Origin: Nitrospirota bacterium
Lineage (GTDB): Bacteria; Nitrospirota; Nitrospiria; JACQBZ01
Reading direction: 5' to 3'
Assembly (NCBI GenBank): GCA_016201865.1
Contig: JACQCA010000065.1
Coordinates: forward strand, 1 to 56,559
Length of the DNA stretch: 56,559 nucleotides
Positions 56,373 to 56,559 of this stretch are shown here, piece by piece. Positions within the stretch are counted from its first letter, which is position 1; every line of letters starts with the position of its first letter. The translations under genes and the position numbers were made by a program. The notes below the pieces were generated by a model. That model was not told the DNA's origin. It searched no databases and was given only the letters and a program-made list of their open reading frames with translations.

Positions 56373-56401
56373 ACTATAGATAATTTTTGAAGGGATTACA
56401 A
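56373..56401 (-). promoter_or_regulatory. Promoter of ilvA, overlapping its possible start codons
   Basis: On the minus strand TTGTAA (56401-56396), 17-base spacer, TATAGT (56378-56373). The predicted start point is about 56367, at the ATG of 56368-56366. No ribosome-binding site is present between, so the mRNA may be leaderless. Confidence 0.6.
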
Positions 56402-56411
56402 GAGAGCGGTT

Positions 56412-56559
56412 CTGTTGATGTCAACCCAAAATAGAAATGTCCGGTTCCTACCAATTTAGAAATGTCCGGTTTTAGAGTATGGATGCGGCCGCCTCTTTTT
56501 TCTTCCGCAGTTCGAAGGTCTTCTTCCACGGATGATCCGGTGAAGGTTTGGTTCCGGGC
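56412..56559 (-). mobile_element. Edge of an insertion sequence, cut by the window end
   Basis: The terminal region contains TAGAAATGTCCGGTT twice with a 25-base period (56432-56446 and 56457-56471), next to TGTCAACCC. Such CCGGACATTTCTA words are familiar at the ends of integrase-type (DDE) insertion sequences. A transposase 3' end lies just inside. The inverted repeat and family cannot be fixed from this one end. Confidence 0.65.
56472..56559 (-). CDS. Transposase C-terminal fragment, partial at the window edge
   Basis: The minus strand reads PGTKPSPDHPWKKTFELRKK followed by KEAAASIL and a stop at 56474-56472. The DHPWKK-type ending is common at the C-terminus of IS481-like/integrase-core transposases. 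Only 28 residues are visible, so the catalytic residues cannot be checked. Confidence 0.55.
   Translation of the reverse strand, partial: PGTKPSPDHPWKKTFELRKKKEAAASIL

Overview
The window is dense, mostly plus-strand bacterial chromosome of fairly high GC. It codes for a diderm (Gram-negative) organism: it carries LptA/B/C lipopolysaccharide transport, a PilQ secretin, an outer-membrane porin and RpoN. The gene orders pilMNOPQ-aroC-aroK/B, lptCAB-rpoN-hpf-rapZ and the nitrogen cluster with NifI-type PII proteins would fit a Nitrospirota-like lineage. That placement is inferred from gene content and order only, without any phylogeny.

Layout. (1) 1-15796: the end of tuf, then a complete S10-spc-alpha ribosomal protein block with secY, adk, map, infA and rpoA. 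(2) 15917-21487: lptC-lptA-lptB-rpoN-hpf-rapZ plus one conserved unknown. lptA has an apparent frameshift in a T9 run inside its signal peptide. (3) 21587-29987: a small MerR-type regulator, pilMNOPQ, aroC and a fused aroK-aroB. (4) 30137-33599: two lipoproteins, the second with Ig-like domains and an Asp/Asn-rich, calcium-loop-like repeat block. (5) 33806-39630: a GAF-GAF-ANTAR regulator, nadE, an HtpX-like protease and ettA. (6) 39653-55079: a nitrogen-assimilation island. (7) 55184-56559: ilvA on the minus strand, then the edge of an insertion sequence.

The nitrogen island is the most interesting part. It begins with a PII gene whose leader holds a strong intrinsic terminator, then a NifA-like activator. 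Next is a translationally coupled operon: a cytoplasmic sulfite-oxidase-family molybdoprotein, a NirB-NirA fusion nitrite reductase, NifI2-like and NifI1-like PII proteins, a NarK/NasA transporter and an orphan Fis-type DNA-binding protein. A second operon (porin-amt-glnK) follows, then glnD and glnA. Both operons are preceded by near-perfect sigma-54 promoters (TGGCAT-N6-TTGC). Both also carry a shared element ACARRATTGTC about 100 bp upstream; at the first promoter it directly abuts a canonical NifA-type TGT-N10-ACA site. With rpoN in the same window, this suggests that a NifA-like regulator and NifI-type PII proteins, normally tied to nitrogenase, here govern nitrate/nitrite and ammonium assimilation. 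No nitrogenase gene and no NasA/NarB-type nitrate reductase is visible, so the small molybdoprotein is a candidate for the nitrate-reducing step.

Other recurring signals are -10 hexamers TATAGT placed almost directly on start codons (lptC, the ANTAR gene, ilvA: candidate leaderless mRNAs) and families of short palindromic elements in leaders, including inside the ribosomal operons.
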